Source: Leptospira jelokensis (lineage in GTDB: Bacteria; Spirochaetota; Leptospiria; Leptospirales; Leptospiraceae). From it: 64,000 bases of DNA. Position numbers and translations under genes: made by a program. The stretch spans positions 744,001 to 808,000 of the forward strand of contig NZ_RQGH01000026.1 of NCBI RefSeq assembly GCF_004769635.1, given 5' to 3'. How positions within the stretch are numbered: position 1 is the first letter of the stretch; each line of letters starts with the position of its first letter. This document shows, piece after piece, positions 7,066-14,372 of this stretch. The notes under the pieces were generated by a model. It did not search any database. It was not told the origin of the DNA and worked only from the letters and a program-made list of their open reading frames with translations.

Positions 7066-10053
7066 ATGAAACTTTCAAAGAAAATAATACTTTGTATTAT
7101 ACCATTTTTATTATCGATACCCACTTTTACTAATGCCCAATCATTAGGATCTATTAGGGGAACAATCATTGACTCTGAAAACGGCGAACCAGTGTTTGGA
7201 GCCACAATCGTTGTAAGATCCGAAAAAAAGTTTGCTAAAACTGATTTTGATGGGAAATACAATTTAGAGCTTCCTCCAGGCACCTACCAAGTGGAATACC
7301 AAATGTATGGGTATGGTCCTCAAAATAGAACCATAGTAGTTTCTGCTGGCAAACCAAGCCAAATGAATGTTACATTCGGTGCACAAGTGTTACAAACCGT
7401 TGAAGTAAAAGATCGTGCTGTAAATGAATCTGACGCGGCATTATTACAACTTCAAAAAAAGGCGGCATCCGTATCAGATTCGATTGGTGCTGAGTCGATC
7501 AAAAAATCACCTGACTCCTCTGCTAATGAAGTAGTCAAAAGGGTCACTGGTATCACAATCATCGGTGGAAAATATGTATTTGTTCGAGGCCTTGGAGAAC
7601 GATATTCATCTACCTATTTAAATGATGCTTACATACCATCAACTGAACCAGATAAACGAGTGGTTCCATTGGATTTATTTCCAGCCTCGTTAATTAAAAA
7701 CATTCGTATCATAAAAACATTCGTGCCTGAAGAATCCGCAGAATTCTCAGGTGGACTTGTGAAAATTGAAACGAAAGAATACCCCGATGATTTTATTATG
7801 AGTTTGGGTTTGGGTGTAGGTTATAATTCCAATACCACGCGAAACAAATGGTTAACCTTCAAAGGTGGTGACTTTATCGGTAGAACTACAGCTGATCAAA
7901 GTTTGCCTGATATTGTGAAAGCTGTCCCTAATTACCTTCCATTTGAACCTGGAAGTCGATTCGGCGGCATTAACCCAAGTTTGATTAGCTTAGGTGCGAT
8001 TACCTTTCCTTCACAATGGACTCCTGATCAAACCAAAGCACCATACGATAAGAATTTCAACTTTACCATTGGAAAAACATTCAAAGCTTCAGAAACAGGC
8101 GAAAGATTTGGGGTAATCTTCGGTACAACACATTCAGTCGATTATCGATTCCGAAGACAAAAAGATGCTCGATACGTGCCAATCAATCAGCTGGCACCTA
8201 CTGTAAATGAGGCCACTACTTTAAATGCAATCCAAACACAGGATGCTGATTTATATGTAGAAGAACGATTATTTGGTAACAATTTAAATTTTGCTTTTGA
8301 GCCAAAAGCTGGACAACAGTTTTTCTTTAAGAATTTTTACTCAATTTCATCTGAAAAATCTGTTCGAGAAGCTAGCGGAACAAACAACCGCGACAATTTT
8401 GACTTTTTCAGTATTACAAACGATTTTATTAGTCGCCAATTGTTTAATTCAAGTCTTGGCGGGAAACACGCGTTAAACTTAGGGGGATTGGGTAGGGCTC
8501 ATACATTTGACTGGCAATTCAATTATGGAGAAGCCAAAAGAGATGAACCTAACCTAACACAACAAGTCTGGAGAAGGACACAAGGTGCATCTGTAACCAC
8601 CCTTCCAACAAGGCTTGGTAATAACCCAGATGGTTCTCGCTTTTACTCAACTTCTGGTGATTACGTCAGAAGTTTTAGTTTATCGTATGAAATCCCTTTT
8701 GACCAGTGGAATGGATTGAAATCGAACCTTAAGATTGGAGGTAGCGCACTAGACCGTTCCAAAAGTTTTACCTTTAGGGAGTTTGGTTCCAAATCCAATG
8801 TTGGTGCAACTAATGCTGATTTGTATTTAGTACCTGGAGAAATTGTTTTTAATCCACTTGAATATGTAAGAACTAACTCCAATGGTGTTGCAAACAAAAC
8901 ATTTTCCGAACGCCAAGTGGAACCAAATGCTTATGATGCAAACCAAAAACTCCACTCATATTTTGGTCAGGTTGACATCCCACTTATTCCTAAAGTGAGA
9001 TTCATTGGTGGTGCTCGTTACGAAGACTCATTCCAAAAAGTAAAGACCTTCGTCTTAAAAGAGCAATTTGATGTAAGAAGACCTGGTTATGGTTGTGATT
9101 ATGGTAGTGAATATGAGCGAATTGCTTTAATCAATAACAAAGTTTGTCCTGCAGATAACAATGGTATCGGAGTGATTAAAACTCGCGATGTGTTACCGAG
9201 CGTAAACTTTGTTTATGAATTTTTACAAGACCAAAACCTCCGTTTTGGATATTCACAAACACTTACAAGACCAGATTTTAGAGAGATGTCACCATTTGCA
9301 TTCACTCCTTATTTTGGTGGTGATCGAATTAGAGGTAATCCAAATTTGCAACGGACTTACATACATAACTTTGATTTCCGTTATGAGTATTTTATGGGTG
9401 GTGCAAATTATGTTGGAGCTGGTCTTTTTCATAAAGATTTATCCAATCCAATTGAGTTAATTGGACAACCAGTTGCAGGTCAGATTTCACCATTCTTTAC
9501 CTATGCAAATGCTAGTAAAGCAACGATAAGAGGAATTGAATTAGATTTTAGGCGAGAATTTTTTGATCGATTTCGATTTGAAACCAATGTATTTTTTATC
9601 AAATCGCTCGTAAATGTGATATCTTGGGAACAATTCACAGTTGGTAAGGCGGGACTATTAGATCAAAATGATCGCGGATTCTCCTATGATCCAACGAACA
9701 TTCGCCGTCCTCTCCAAGGGCAATCTGACTTCGTTGCAAATTTAAAATTTGATGTTTATCTCAACAAATTAAAAACTACAACGATTGGATTGTATTATAA
9801 CTACTTTGGAGATAGAATTTTCATCGTTGGTGCTAACGGAACACCAGATGCGTATGAAAGGGGAGTTGGGTTAACAGATATCGTTTTCTCACATAGAATG
9901 GATGAAAAGTTAGACTTTAAATTTGCGGCTAAAAACGTAACAGACCAAAGGTTTAAAATCTACGTCAAAGATGAACTCTTGAATGAAGAGCGTCTCTTCC
10001 GTTCTTACAGAGAAGGGGTTTCCTTTTCCATGTCAGCAAGTTACAAGTTCTAA
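7066..10053 (+). CDS. TonB-dependent receptor with N-terminal carboxypeptidase-regulatory-like domain
   Basis: 995 aa. Signal peptide to about residue 24 (TFTNAQS), then a CarboxypepD_reg-like beta sandwich (about 28-105) with [16 protein letters not shown] plug domain (about 115-240) follows with [25 protein letters not shown] and [10 protein letters not shown], then a long 22-strand type barrel ending in aromatic Phe (SASYKF). It is an outer-membrane active transporter energised by TonB-ExbBD, which is not in this window. The VRGLGERY type of plug is the one usually paired with the beta-helix lipoprotein family seen at 4512. It has its own Pho-box-like site and a hairpin just before the start codon. 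Phosphate or organophosphate uptake is the working inference. Confidence 0.9.
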   Translation: MKLSKKIILCIIPFLLSIPTFTNAQSLGSIRGTIIDSENGEPVFGATIVVRSEKKFAKTDFDGKYNLELPPGTYQVEYQMYGYGPQNRTIVVSAGKPSQMNVTFGAQVLQTVEVKDRAVNESDAALLQLQKKAASVSDSIGAESIKKSPDSSANEVVKRVTGITIIGGKYVFVRGLGERYSSTYLNDAYIPSTEPDKRVVPLDLFPASLIKNIRIIKTFVPEESAEFSGGLVKIETKEYPDDFIMSLGLGVGYNSNTTRNKWLTFKGGDFIGRTTADQSLPDIVKAVPNYLPFEPGSRFGGINPSLISLGAITFPSQWTPDQTKAPYDKNFNFTIGKTFKASETGERFGVIFGTTHSVDYRFRRQKDARYVPINQLAPTVNEATTLNAIQTQDADLYVEERLFGNNLNFAFEPKAGQQFFFKNFYSISSEKSVREASGTNNRDNFDFFSITNDFISRQLFNSSLGGKHALNLGGLGRAHTFDWQFNYGEAKRDEPNLTQQVWRRTQGASVTTLPTRLGNNPDGSRFYSTSGDYVRSFSLSYEIPFDQWNGLKSNLKIGGSALDRSKSFTFREFGSKSNVGATNADLYLVPGEIVFNPLEYVRTNSNGVANKTFSERQVEPNAYDANQKLHSYFGQVDIPLIPKVRFIGGARYEDSFQKVKTFVLKEQFDVRRPGYGCDYGSEYERIALINNKVCPADNNGIGVIKTRDVLPSVNFVYEFLQDQNLRFGYSQTLTRPDFREMSPFAFTPYFGGDRIRGNPNLQRTYIHNFDFRYEYFMGGANYVGAGLFHKDLSNPIELIGQPVAGQISPFFTYANASKATIRGIELDFRREFFDRFRFETNVFFIKSLVNVISWEQFTVGKAGLLDQNDRGFSYDPTNIRRPLQGQSDFVANLKFDVYLNKLKTTTIGLYYNYFGDRIFIVGANGTPDAYERGVGLTDIVFSHRMDEKLDFKFAAKNVTDQRFKIYVKDELLNEERLFRSYREGVSFSMSASYKF

Positions 10054-10067
10054 CCTTTATCTATGTT

Positions 10068-10095
10068 CTAACCCCATCTAAGTGGGGTTAGAGTT
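10068..10095 (+). terminator. Rho-independent terminator of the TonB receptor gene
   Basis: CTAACCCCA (10068-10076) pairs perfectly with TGGGGTTAG (10083-10091) around a 6-base loop, followed by AGTTTCTCTCTC. It starts 15 bp after the receptor stop codon. Confidence 0.8.
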
Positions 10096-10520
10096 TCTCT
10101 CTCTCCCTCTCTCCAAATTCTCCCATCATTTCCCCAAAACCTCCTCCTCTTCTTTCCCCCTCCATTCTTGCACAAAAGAACCAACCCCTTCTCTTCTCTT
10201 ATACACCATCTAGTCTTGTGCTATACAGCTCTCGACTTCTGTTTGCAAAATGCATTGCTCGTCTCCTTCGTTACTTCTTAGCTGTATCCACCATCGAAAT
10301 CCCTAACCGAACAGATTGTATCCATCTAAAAATCCGAAGTTTCTAACAAATCTAAGGCAAATCTTTGTTAAACTACAATCAATATTAGGAAATTCTAATT
10401 GGATATGGCAAAGATGGGATCCTGATAAAATCAATTGACGATTGGTTTGTAGAAAATTGATATAGGAAAACCTTAATGGAATTAGTGGAAACATTCATGT
10501 GAATGGTTTTTGAGGTGAAA
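10092..10520. other. Non-coding stretch with C/T-rich, G-poor tract
   Basis: Positions 10092-10200 are almost purely pyrimidine with scattered A and very few G on the plus strand. This composition suits a Rho-utilisation site backing up the terminator. Beyond it an 8-bp inverted repeat (ATACAGCT at 10223, AGCTGTAT at 10280) flanks a 49-bp segment. I see no credible gene in this stretch, and the short minus-strand ORF around 10303-10494 has no supporting features. Confidence 0.5.
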
Positions 10521-10637
10521 ATGATGATGCTAAATTTAAAAAGTTCTTTGATTTCAATCGGTTGTTTGGTGGGATTCTTATTTGTTTTATTAATGTACTT
10601 ACTGTTATTTACAAAAACATTTTTGAATTTAACATAA
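10521..10637 (+). CDS. Putative 38-residue single-pass membrane mini-protein
   Basis: The ORF starts ATGATGATG after GAGGTGAAA, a strong ribosome binding site in an otherwise gene-free region, and ends at TAA 10635-10637. The peptide has a short polar N-terminus (LNLKSS), one hydrophobic span of about 22 residues (GCLVGFLFVLLMYLLLF) and a TKTFLNLT tail, the layout of bacterial small membrane proteins. It is too short for standard gene finders. No family is recognised, and translation is unproven. Confidence 0.45.
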   Translation: MMMLNLKSSLISIGCLVGFLFVLLMYLLLFTKTFLNLT

Positions 10638-10845
10638 GAGTATTCTGAATGATCTAAAATTCAATCCAATGGTTATCAACCACCAACCAGTTTTGCGATT
10701 TGGTTTCGCTATAGACTGGGATAACTAAAATGCTGAGGGAAGGCTCAAACGAATTCACAAGATGGTTCCTTTTGGAACCTTCTTGTGGTTTACGATCTTT
10801 TTTCCTCCAAACGGAAACGAATATGATTGGTCGTTAAAGCATCAT
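10638..10845. other. Intergenic segment with a near-perfect hairpin
   Basis: The main structure is CAAGATGGTTCC (10758-10769), loop TTTT, GGAACCTTCTTG (10774-10785), a 12-bp stem with one T-T mismatch. A T-rich run follows on the plus strand at about 10795-10803. It could terminate plus-strand transcription from the mini-ORF or, less well, minus-strand transcription of the SPFH gene. No other gene is seen here. Confidence 0.45.
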
Positions 10846-11673
10846 TTATTTGTTATCTGGATTCACAATGATGGGCAATCCATCTTTGCCATTGGGAACA
10901 AATATCAATTTATTATTCGGATTTTCCATGGCTTTCAGTTGGATGTATTTTGGTGTGAGTGAATCCGAAATCATTTTTTGAGCTTTTGCTTGAGCTTCTG
11001 CTTCGATTAACACTGCTTTGGCCTTTCCTTCCGCCGAAATCTGTTGGATTTCTGCATCACGTTTCGCGATATTAATCTCAAATTTCATCTGCTCTTGTTC
11101 TTGTTGTTTGGTGAGTTTGCTTTCAATCGCCTTTAGGATTGACGGACTGTATTCCACATCATCGACAATCACATCATCTATTTCTATATGTTTGTATTTT
11201 AATTTTTCGGTAAGTGATTTTTTGATCTGGGCAGAAACGTTAGGTGTCTCTTTTGAAATCGAGACCATATTGTATGCTGATAATATATTTCGAATGGCTG
11301 TGCGAAATTGTGGTTTCACAACCTTTTCATAATAGTCCCGCCCTATCTCCATTTCCAATTCATAAATTTCATTTTGAATGGGTCGAATGATGATGTCAGC
11401 TGTGACTGTTATCGTCAAATCATCACGAGTTAACACCTCAACCTTTTCTTGGAAACTACTCCATTGGATTGAGTAAATGTACACACTATTCCAAGGCATA
11501 TAGGTTTGTACCCGAGACTCCAAAGGTTTTTGGCTAAGGCCCGTGCTATAGGGTCGCCACATCAGACCCACTTCCCCCGGATTGATGATGGAGATACACG
11601 AGACAGACAAGATCCCGAATATTAAAACGGGAACGAACTGGAAACTGGTTTGAAAAATGGATCGACGTTTCAT
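10846..11673 (-). CDS. SPFH/Band 7 (prohibitin-like) lipoprotein
   Basis: 275 aa. The hydrophobic N-terminus ends in LSVSC (Cys26), a lipobox-like site, so the protein is membrane anchored. The SPFH/prohibitin domain spans about residues 28-190, with VEVLTRDDLTITVTADIIIRP and the family's FRTAIRNILSAY segment. It is followed by an Ala/Glu/Lys-rich helical stretch (EAEAQAKAQK) that drives oligomerisation. Family members form ring-like membrane scaffolds that modulate proteases or membrane domains. Lipidation, if real, would place it outside the inner membrane. It is divergent from the ankyrin lipoprotein with only 24 bp between start codons. Confidence 0.85.
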   Translation of the reverse strand: MKRRSIFQTSFQFVPVLIFGILSVSCISIINPGEVGLMWRPYSTGLSQKPLESRVQTYMPWNSVYIYSIQWSSFQEKVEVLTRDDLTITVTADIIIRPIQNEIYELEMEIGRDYYEKVVKPQFRTAIRNILSAYNMVSISKETPNVSAQIKKSLTEKLKYKHIEIDDVIVDDVEYSPSILKAIESKLTKQQEQEQMKFEINIAKRDAEIQQISAEGKAKAVLIEAEAQAKAQKMISDSLTPKYIQLKAMENPNNKLIFVPNGKDGLPIIVNPDNK

Positions 11674-11697
11674 AGTTAAACTATTAGACTAAATCCG

Positions 11698-12189
11698 ATG
11701 TTGCCTTTTGTATCGAGCCGATTTTTCAAAAAATTAATTCCTTTTGTCATCATTTTTCTGACTACATTGATGGGATTTGGGTGTGCCGAGGACGAAACTG
11801 TCGTGAAGACACCTCCCAGTTTGGAATTACGTCTCTTCCAAGCCGTCGACAAAGCGGACTTAGAAATGGTAAAATCCCTTTTGGCCCAGGGAGTATCGGT
11901 GAACGCGAAGGACTCTCTTGGAAATTCCTCCCTCATCAAAGCAGTGGATGAAGAAGAAATTGAACTCACCAAATTCCTCCTGCAAAAAGGTGCCAACGTC
12001 AACCTTCGAAACACCATGGGAGAAACTGCTTTGTATCGTGCTGTGTATCGTGGCAATTTAGAACTGGTGAAACTTTTGGTAAAGGCAGGTGCTGAAACCA
12101 AGGCAAAAACAGTAGGTGGTGTGAGCATCTCTGATCTTGCGGAAGAGCGGGGAGAAGATGGAATCCTGAGATACCTAAATTCTCTATGA
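11698..12189 (+). CDS. Ankyrin-repeat lipoprotein
   Basis: 163 aa. Signal peptide with lipobox MGFGC (Cys29). The mature part holds three ankyrin repeats (about residues 40-145), each with the pattern A-V-xx-x-(D/N)-x-E-(M/L)-(V/T)-K-x-LL-xx-G, and a shorter fourth. Ankyrin repeats mediate protein binding. With the divergent SPFH lipoprotein it may form an envelope scaffold pair, which is an inference from location only. The 24-bp gap means the two transcripts must overlap or share promoter elements. Confidence 0.85.
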   Translation: MLPFVSSRFFKKLIPFVIIFLTTLMGFGCAEDETVVKTPPSLELRLFQAVDKADLEMVKSLLAQGVSVNAKDSLGNSSLIKAVDEEEIELTKFLLQKGANVNLRNTMGETALYRAVYRGNLELVKLLVKAGAETKAKTVGGVSISDLAEERGEDGILRYLNSL

Positions 12190-12271
12190 ACCACTCCTTC
12201 GCATTCATCGTGTTATGCTAGGTAATAAAAATCTTTGGTCATGTTTCCTAGATTGGATTTACTTCCTATGT

Positions 12272-12874
12272 TTAAACCTTTCGTAACACCAATCGAACAA
12301 TCGCCGCTTTGCCTTTGTGAAACGGACTTTCGTTGAGTTCCACTTCTAAAGCTTCTTCGTATTCTACATTCATTTCCGCGAAGTCCATTCGTAGGTCTTT
12401 TAAATGGCATAACATATCAGGATCTTTTGGGCCACCTGAGCTGTACTGCAACTGGTCTGGAGAAAAGGCTTCCAGCAACAAAAGCCCACCTGGTTTTAAG
12501 GTGCGAACACAATTTCGATGGACAGTTGTTCGAATGGATTTATGGAAATGACAAAAGATGAGTGCCACCATATCCATTTGTTCTGGAGCATAAGGGTAAC
12601 CGAGGACATCTGAAATTTCGTAATGGATATTTACATTTTTTTCCTTCGCCAACTGCAAGGCTTTTTGCCTACCTGACTCTGATTGGTCAAAGGCAAACAC
12701 ATCCCAACCAAGTCCTGCCGCAAACACCGCATTCCTGCCTTCTCCTTCACAAGGGAAAAGGATCCTTCCTTTTTTTAAATTGGGAAGTCGAGAATGTAAA
12801 AACGCATTTGGATCCTTCCCATAAACATACTCTTCACTCGCATAACGTTCGTTCCAGAAATCTTTGTCGTACAT
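12272..12874 (-). CDS. Class I SAM-dependent methyltransferase (TehB/TPMT-like)
   Basis: 200 aa. It begins DKDFWNERY, then has the SAM-binding motif I variant LFPCEGEGRNAVFAA (about residues 39-52), an acidic strand end FAFDQS and a later LKPGGLLLLEAF motif. This pattern is typical of small cytoplasmic methyltransferases annotated as tellurite resistance TehB-like or thiopurine methyltransferase-like. The true substrate is unknown. It is convergent to the ankyrin gene and 64 bp downstream (in the minus direction) of the nitroreductase gene, with which it may be cotranscribed. Confidence 0.82.
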   Translation of the reverse strand: MYDKDFWNERYASEEYVYGKDPNAFLHSRLPNLKKGRILFPCEGEGRNAVFAAGLGWDVFAFDQSESGRQKALQLAKEKNVNIHYEISDVLGYPYAPEQMDMVALIFCHFHKSIRTTVHRNCVRTLKPGGLLLLEAFSPDQLQYSSGGPKDPDMLCHLKDLRMDFAEMNVEYEEALEVELNESPFHKGKAAIVRLVLRKV

Positions 12875-12938
12875 CGTGACCTAACCTTTTGTTGGTTGGA
12901 GTATCTTATACCAAAGTTTCCAAATCAGAAATGATTTT

Positions 12939-13631
12939 TTAATAGAATCGAATTAAATCGTCGGCTCCTTCTCTTGGAGTGTGGTAGCGATTTAGTTCTG
13001 AATTTGCTTTTGGATAACCGATACTTAGTCCCATGATCACTTTTTCTTCCTTAGGAAGGTTGAGTGCATTTCGTACAACGTCTGGAAACGCGCCGAGGGC
13101 TGCTTGGGGAAAAGTGCCAAGGCCTTCTTCTCTGGCTAAAAGTAAAACCGATTGTAAAAAACACCCAAGGTCGATTCCCACAAAAAAATTCAGATCAAAT
13201 TTGGATGTGATGAAAACAGCAGTAGGGGCTCCAAAAAAACTAAAATTTCGAAGCATAAATTGGTCTCGAGCCTCTTTGTCTTTTCTGTCGATGCCTGCGA
13301 CTCCATAAATTTTCATACCCAAATCAAACATCCGTTTTTTGGCATCACTCGGATAGGATTCGGGCCAATTGGTTTCTGGAATTGGGTTGGAAGTTTTGGC
13401 GGCATTGGTGAGAGATTCTGCAAGTTCCTTTCGTTTTTCACCACTGAGAATGTGGACTTTCCAAGGTTGTGAGTTTTTCCAACTTGGGCTTCGAAGTGCC
13501 TTTGCAAAGATACGTTGTAAAACTTCTTCCGGGATGGGTGTTTGTTCATACTCCCGGATGCTATGGCGAGTCTCGATTGCCTCACTCACTGTATTTGCCA
13601 CTTCATGGATGGGAATTAGTTCTTCGTTCAT
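12939..13631 (-). CDS. Nitroreductase family flavoprotein
   Basis: 230 aa. N-terminal RHSIREYEQTPIP and SPSWKNSQPW (FMN-binding residues), a mid-protein GIDLGCFLQSVLLLAREEGLGT and MGLSIGYPK near the C-terminus are classical nitroreductase-family marks. The family reduces nitroaromatics, quinones and similar electrophiles with NAD(P)H. A perfect TetR-type operator lies 20-41 bp upstream of its start, opposite a tetR gene, so it is probably repressed by that regulator and induced by a toxic electrophile. Confidence 0.9.
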   Translation of the reverse strand: MNEELIPIHEVANTVSEAIETRHSIREYEQTPIPEEVLQRIFAKALRSPSWKNSQPWKVHILSGEKRKELAESLTNAAKTSNPIPETNWPESYPSDAKKRMFDLGMKIYGVAGIDRKDKEARDQFMLRNFSFFGAPTAVFITSKFDLNFFVGIDLGCFLQSVLLLAREEGLGTFPQAALGAFPDVVRNALNLPKEEKVIMGLSIGYPKANSELNRYHTPREGADDLIRFY

Positions 13632-13650
13632 CGTTCACCTTCTAAAAAAC

Positions 13651-13672
13651 ATACATACCGGTCGGTATGTAT
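13651..13672. promoter_or_regulatory. TetR operator 1 (nitroreductase side)
   Basis: Perfect palindrome: ATACATACCG, central GT, then the exact reverse complement of the first half. This is the ACATACCNNNNGGTATGT type bound by many TetR-family repressors. It lies 20 bp from the nitroreductase start codon. Confidence 0.75.
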
Positions 13673-13730
13673 TTGCAAGAACTTTTTTACCGACCCGAAC
13701 AAGGGAAAAATATTATTTAGAAAAAAAATC

Positions 13731-13752
13731 ATACAGACCAGTTGGTGTATTT
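13731..13752. promoter_or_regulatory. TetR operator 2 (tetR side)
   Basis: ATACAGACCA, GT, TGGTGTATTT is an imperfect copy of operator 1, exactly 80 bp away centre to centre and 38 bp before the tetR start codon. Autoregulation by the same repressor is likely. Confidence 0.65.
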
Positions 13753-13790
13753 CTTGCTCGGATTTTGTTTTTTCGCATCCTGGGACAGAA

Positions 13791-14372
13791 ATGAAAAAGG
13801 AACCGACGAAACTCCGCCTGCTTACGGTAAGCCGTAACCTTTTTTTAAAACAAGGCTATGCGGAGACTGGCTTAAACCAAATCGTAGAGGAAGCAAAAAC
13901 GGTTAAGGCGAGTTTGTACCAACATTTTTCATCCAAAGAGGAGTTGGGCAAAGAAGTTTTAAAACTTTATTCCGATGAAAATTTAAACCTTCTGAAAACC
14001 TTGATGAAACGTAATCCAAAACCATTGGACTTTATCAAGGCTTGGGTACGAATCCTTTCTAGGGAAGCGAGGATGTCACAATTGTATGGTTGTGGGATGG
14101 CAAATTTTCGTGCCCAAATCCATCCTGGAGAAACACACATCCTTTCTGAAATTGAAAGAATAGCAAATGAAACCATCAATTGTTTGTCTGAATTTTTAAA
14201 AGAATCCATCCAAAATGGATTTACAAAGCCAAATGTAGATTGCCAATCACTCGCTAAACAGTTGTTCATTGTCTATGAAGGTGTTTTACAAAGTTACCGT
14301 TTACTAGATGATAAAAAATCACTAGATGAACTGTATAAAATTGCAGAGAATTTGATTCCTACCGTAGAATGA
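13791..14372 (+). CDS. TetR family transcriptional repressor
   Basis: 193 aa. The N-terminal helix-turn-helix (about residues 10-55) contains SRNLFLKQGYAETGLNQIVEEA and SLYQHFSSKEELGKEVL, textbook TetR. The C-terminal ligand domain includes YGCGMANF, a Cys in a stretch seen in electrophile-sensing relatives. Two matching operators lie upstream, one at its own promoter and one at the divergent nitroreductase. The stop overlaps the start of the TonB receptor gene by 4 bp (ATGA), so repressor and receptor are coupled. Confidence 0.92.
   Translation: MKKEPTKLRLLTVSRNLFLKQGYAETGLNQIVEEAKTVKASLYQHFSSKEELGKEVLKLYSDENLNLLKTLMKRNPKPLDFIKAWVRILSREARMSQLYGCGMANFRAQIHPGETHILSEIERIANETINCLSEFLKESIQNGFTKPNVDCQSLAKQLFIVYEGVLQSYRLLDDKKSLDELYKIAENLIPTVE

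Noticed and set aside
11676..12194. 172-codon minus-strand ORF opposite the ankyrin lipoprotein.
   Set aside because: The plus-strand frame has a lipobox and three ankyrin repeats; the reverse frame has Ser/Arg-rich nonsense sequence.
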